From an uncultured Opitutia bacterium (lineage in GTDB: Bacteria; Verrucomicrobiota; Verrucomicrobiia; Opitutales; UBA953): DNA of 7,475 bases. The translations under genes were made by a program, and so were the position numbers. The stretch spans positions 1 to 7,475 of the forward strand of contig CAIRLQ010000249.1 in the NCBI GenBank assembly GCA_903879465.1, written 5' to 3'. This document shows, in pieces, positions 6,071-7,475 of this stretch (the stretch's first letter is position 1; every line of letters begins with the position of its first letter). The notes under the pieces are model-generated. The model was not told where the DNA came from. It ran no database searches and saw nothing but the letters and a program-made list of their open reading frames with translations.

Positions 6071-7411
6071 TTAAATGAGCGCTTCGAGAATCGTCCGAAG
6101 CTTCATCTCCGTCTCGGTCGATTCCGCCTGCGGATCCGAACCCTCCACGATACCGGCACCAGCGAAAACCCTAGCCTCCGAACCCCTCAGACGAGCGCAG
6201 CGTAACGCGACATACAGTTTCCCTGTCCGTCCGTCCGAGCCCACCCAACCTACCGCACCGGTATAAAGTCCTCGGCTGTGTGGCTCGAAGCCAGGGATAA
6301 ACGGTAGCGCCATGGCGCGCGGTTTTCCCCCGACGGCAGGCGTCGGGTGTAGTTCACCGGCGACCTCCAAAAAGCGGCGGTCAGCCGGCATCGTACCTTC
6401 GATGGGTGTCCGCAGGTGCATCACGTTACCCAGCCTCAGTAATTCCGCATTTCGCGAAGTGGCGGCTAGCACGCCAACCATATGGAGGCGGCGCAAGATA
6501 GAGGCCGTGACCGCACTATGCTCACGGCGATCTTTCTCACTCGAAAGCAATGCTTCCGCTAGACTTGCATCCTCTGAAGCGGATTCGCCACGACGTGTAG
6601 TACCGGCGACGGATTCTGAACGCACCGACCCGTCAAAAAGCGATAGCAACGTCTCGGGGGTCGCTCCGACCAAAGCGCCGTCAGGCTCATCGACCAGAAA
6701 AGTATGGCAAGGCGGGTTACCGCGCCGAAGGCGGTGCAAAGTCGCATAGAGACTGAAAGGCTCACTGCGACGCCAATCAAAGGCTCTCGTAAGCACGATC
6801 TTCTCGAAAGAACCTTCCTTGATCAATTCGGTGGCACGATTGACGGCGGAAGGGAACCATGCCCCGCCGACTTCACTCAGCACGGTGGGGACCGGCGCCC
6901 GCGGCGAAGGCGGGGTTGACCGATAGGCGAATTTTCGGAAACACTCTGCCCGGATAGCGAGCCTTGCAGCGCAACCAGGTGAGGCGGCCTCGACTAAGGT
7001 AACCCTGGTGACGGAGCTCTCCGTGACCACTTGCCAGCCGGGAAGGAATAGCCGGGCTTCAGCCCCTTGGTGATCGTCCCCCGGATAAAATGGGAAAGTA
7101 GCGATGACGCGCGGACGCGGACCCACGCAAGTGAGACGGGCATCAAGTGCGCGCAGCCATTTATCGGCCAGATTAAAGCGATATTCACCGCGTCCAGTCC
7201 ACTGTGCTACGGGCGCGCCAGCGGCATGCGCACGTTGACGTGAAGGATTTTCAAAATACCCCCGTGGAGCAGGTTCATCGAGTGTCTCCATGACTGCCAA
7301 CGGATCGAGTTCCGGCACACTGAATGTGTAAGCGATCAACCCCTCGCCAGCGGCCGAAGTTTCGGCTTCGGCCAGCAACACCGACTCATCAATGACATCT
7401 GCTTCAGCCAC
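6071..7411 (-). CDS. menF: Isochorismate synthase (MenF/EntC family)
   Basis: This 446-residue chorismate-binding enzyme is predicted to convert chorismate to isochorismate, the first step to menaquinone (MenF) or to salicylate/enterobactin-type products (EntC). The catalytic domain (about 185-446) carries KIVLTR with general-base K204, LVGATPETLL with general-acid E253, SVAGTTRRG (267-275), SSEKDRREH (290-298), HLRTPIEGT (332-340), LHPTPAVGGKP (354-364), RGLYTGAVGWV (380-390) and AGAGIVEGSDP (417-427). K204 and the LHPTPAVGG segment separate it from anthranilate and aminodeoxychorismate synthases. E430, E433 and K437 fit the C-terminal Mg2+/substrate site, with Ser431 where EntC has Trp. The start is a GTG; the in-frame sequence upstream reaches a stop without another ATG, GTG or TTG. 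Menaquinone is the likelier role because no siderophore gene is nearby. It heads the run with dtd and hisF. Confidence 0.92.
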   Translation of the reverse strand: MAEADVIDESVLLAEAETSAAGEGLIAYTFSVPELDPLAVMETLDEPAPRGYFENPSRQRAHAAGAPVAQWTGRGEYRFNLADKWLRALDARLTCVGPRPRVIATFPFYPGDDHQGAEARLFLPGWQVVTESSVTRVTLVEAASPGCAARLAIRAECFRKFAYRSTPPSPRAPVPTVLSEVGGAWFPSAVNRATELIKEGSFEKIVLTRAFDWRRSEPFSLYATLHRLRRGNPPCHTFLVDEPDGALVGATPETLLSLFDGSVRSESVAGTTRRGESASEDASLAEALLSSEKDRREHSAVTASILRRLHMVGVLAATSRNAELLRLGNVMHLRTPIEGTMPADRRFLEVAGELHPTPAVGGKPRAMALPFIPGFEPHSRGLYTGAVGWVGSDGRTGKLYVALRCARLRGSEARVFAGAGIVEGSDPQAESTETEMKLRTILEALI

Positions 7412-7420
7412 GGTGAAGAA

Positions 7421-7448
7421 CTTTAACGCAATCAGACGGAATGCGCAA
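7421..7448 (-). promoter_or_regulatory. Weak candidate promoter upstream of the isochorismate synthase gene
   Basis: On the minus strand TTGCGC (7448-7443) and TTAAAG (7426-7421) are 16 bases apart, each matching about three of six consensus positions. The predicted start would be within a few bases of the GTG at 7411-7409, again nearly leaderless. The right end of the window (7412-7475) otherwise shows nothing firm. A gene ending there on the minus strand is possible, since two reading frames run in from the edge and stop, but it cannot be identified. Confidence 0.18.
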
Positions 7449-7475
7449 TCACGCCTGCACGATTACGGGCGGCGG

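Noticed and set aside
6071..7411. Anthranilate or aminodeoxychorismate synthase component I
   Set aside because: The general-base lysine in KIVLTR and the LHPTPAVGG segment are features of isochorismate synthases, and no glutaminase partner gene is nearby.
7412..7475. End of another minus-strand gene at the right edge
   Set aside because: Two frames enter from the edge and stop within the segment, but at most 14 codons are visible, not enough to support a gene.

Overview
This window is a compact, moderately GC-rich stretch of bacterial chromosome carrying housekeeping metabolism. It holds seven complete genes and one cut by the left edge, and no non-coding stretch reaches 100 bases. No single gene fixes the taxonomy. 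The gene mix (aspartate-oxidase NAD synthesis, a chorismate-utilising isochorismate synthase, a CNNM/CorC-type membrane protein, a REG-2-like HAD protein), the GC level and the near absence of Shine-Dalgarno sites make a Gram-negative bacterium of the Verrucomicrobiota/PVC type a reasonable but weak guess. The lipoprotein signal peptide fits a diderm cell.

Layout from left to right: a REG-2-like HAD hydrolase on the minus strand (1-338, its C-terminal part lies beyond the left edge); a divergent small lipoprotein of unknown function (435-902, plus); a converging minus-strand pair read nadB then panE (3427 to 903, overlapping at ATGA); a divergent plus-strand CNNM/CorC-family membrane protein with a CBS pair (3510-4826); and a converging minus-strand cluster read isochorismate synthase, dtd, hisF (7411 to 4823).

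How the genes work together: nadB makes iminoaspartate for NAD(P), and panE uses NADPH to make pantoate for coenzyme A, so the two coupled genes feed two cofactor pathways. The isochorismate synthase opens menaquinone (or less likely siderophore/salicylate) synthesis. HisF makes the imidazole ring of histidine and releases AICAR to purine synthesis. Dtd removes D-amino acids from tRNA. These look like a conserved but functionally mixed neighbourhood rather than a dedicated system.

I found no mobile element, CRISPR array, tRNA, rRNA or defence system, and nothing here convinces me of a previously undescribed system. The most interesting signals concern gene expression. None of the eight starts has a good Shine-Dalgarno site. 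At several starts the best -10 box sits so close to the start codon that the mRNA would be nearly leaderless. Both convergent gene pairs meet with zero or negative spacing at their stop codons. The HAD protein has Ala where a phosphatase would have its acid/base Asp.
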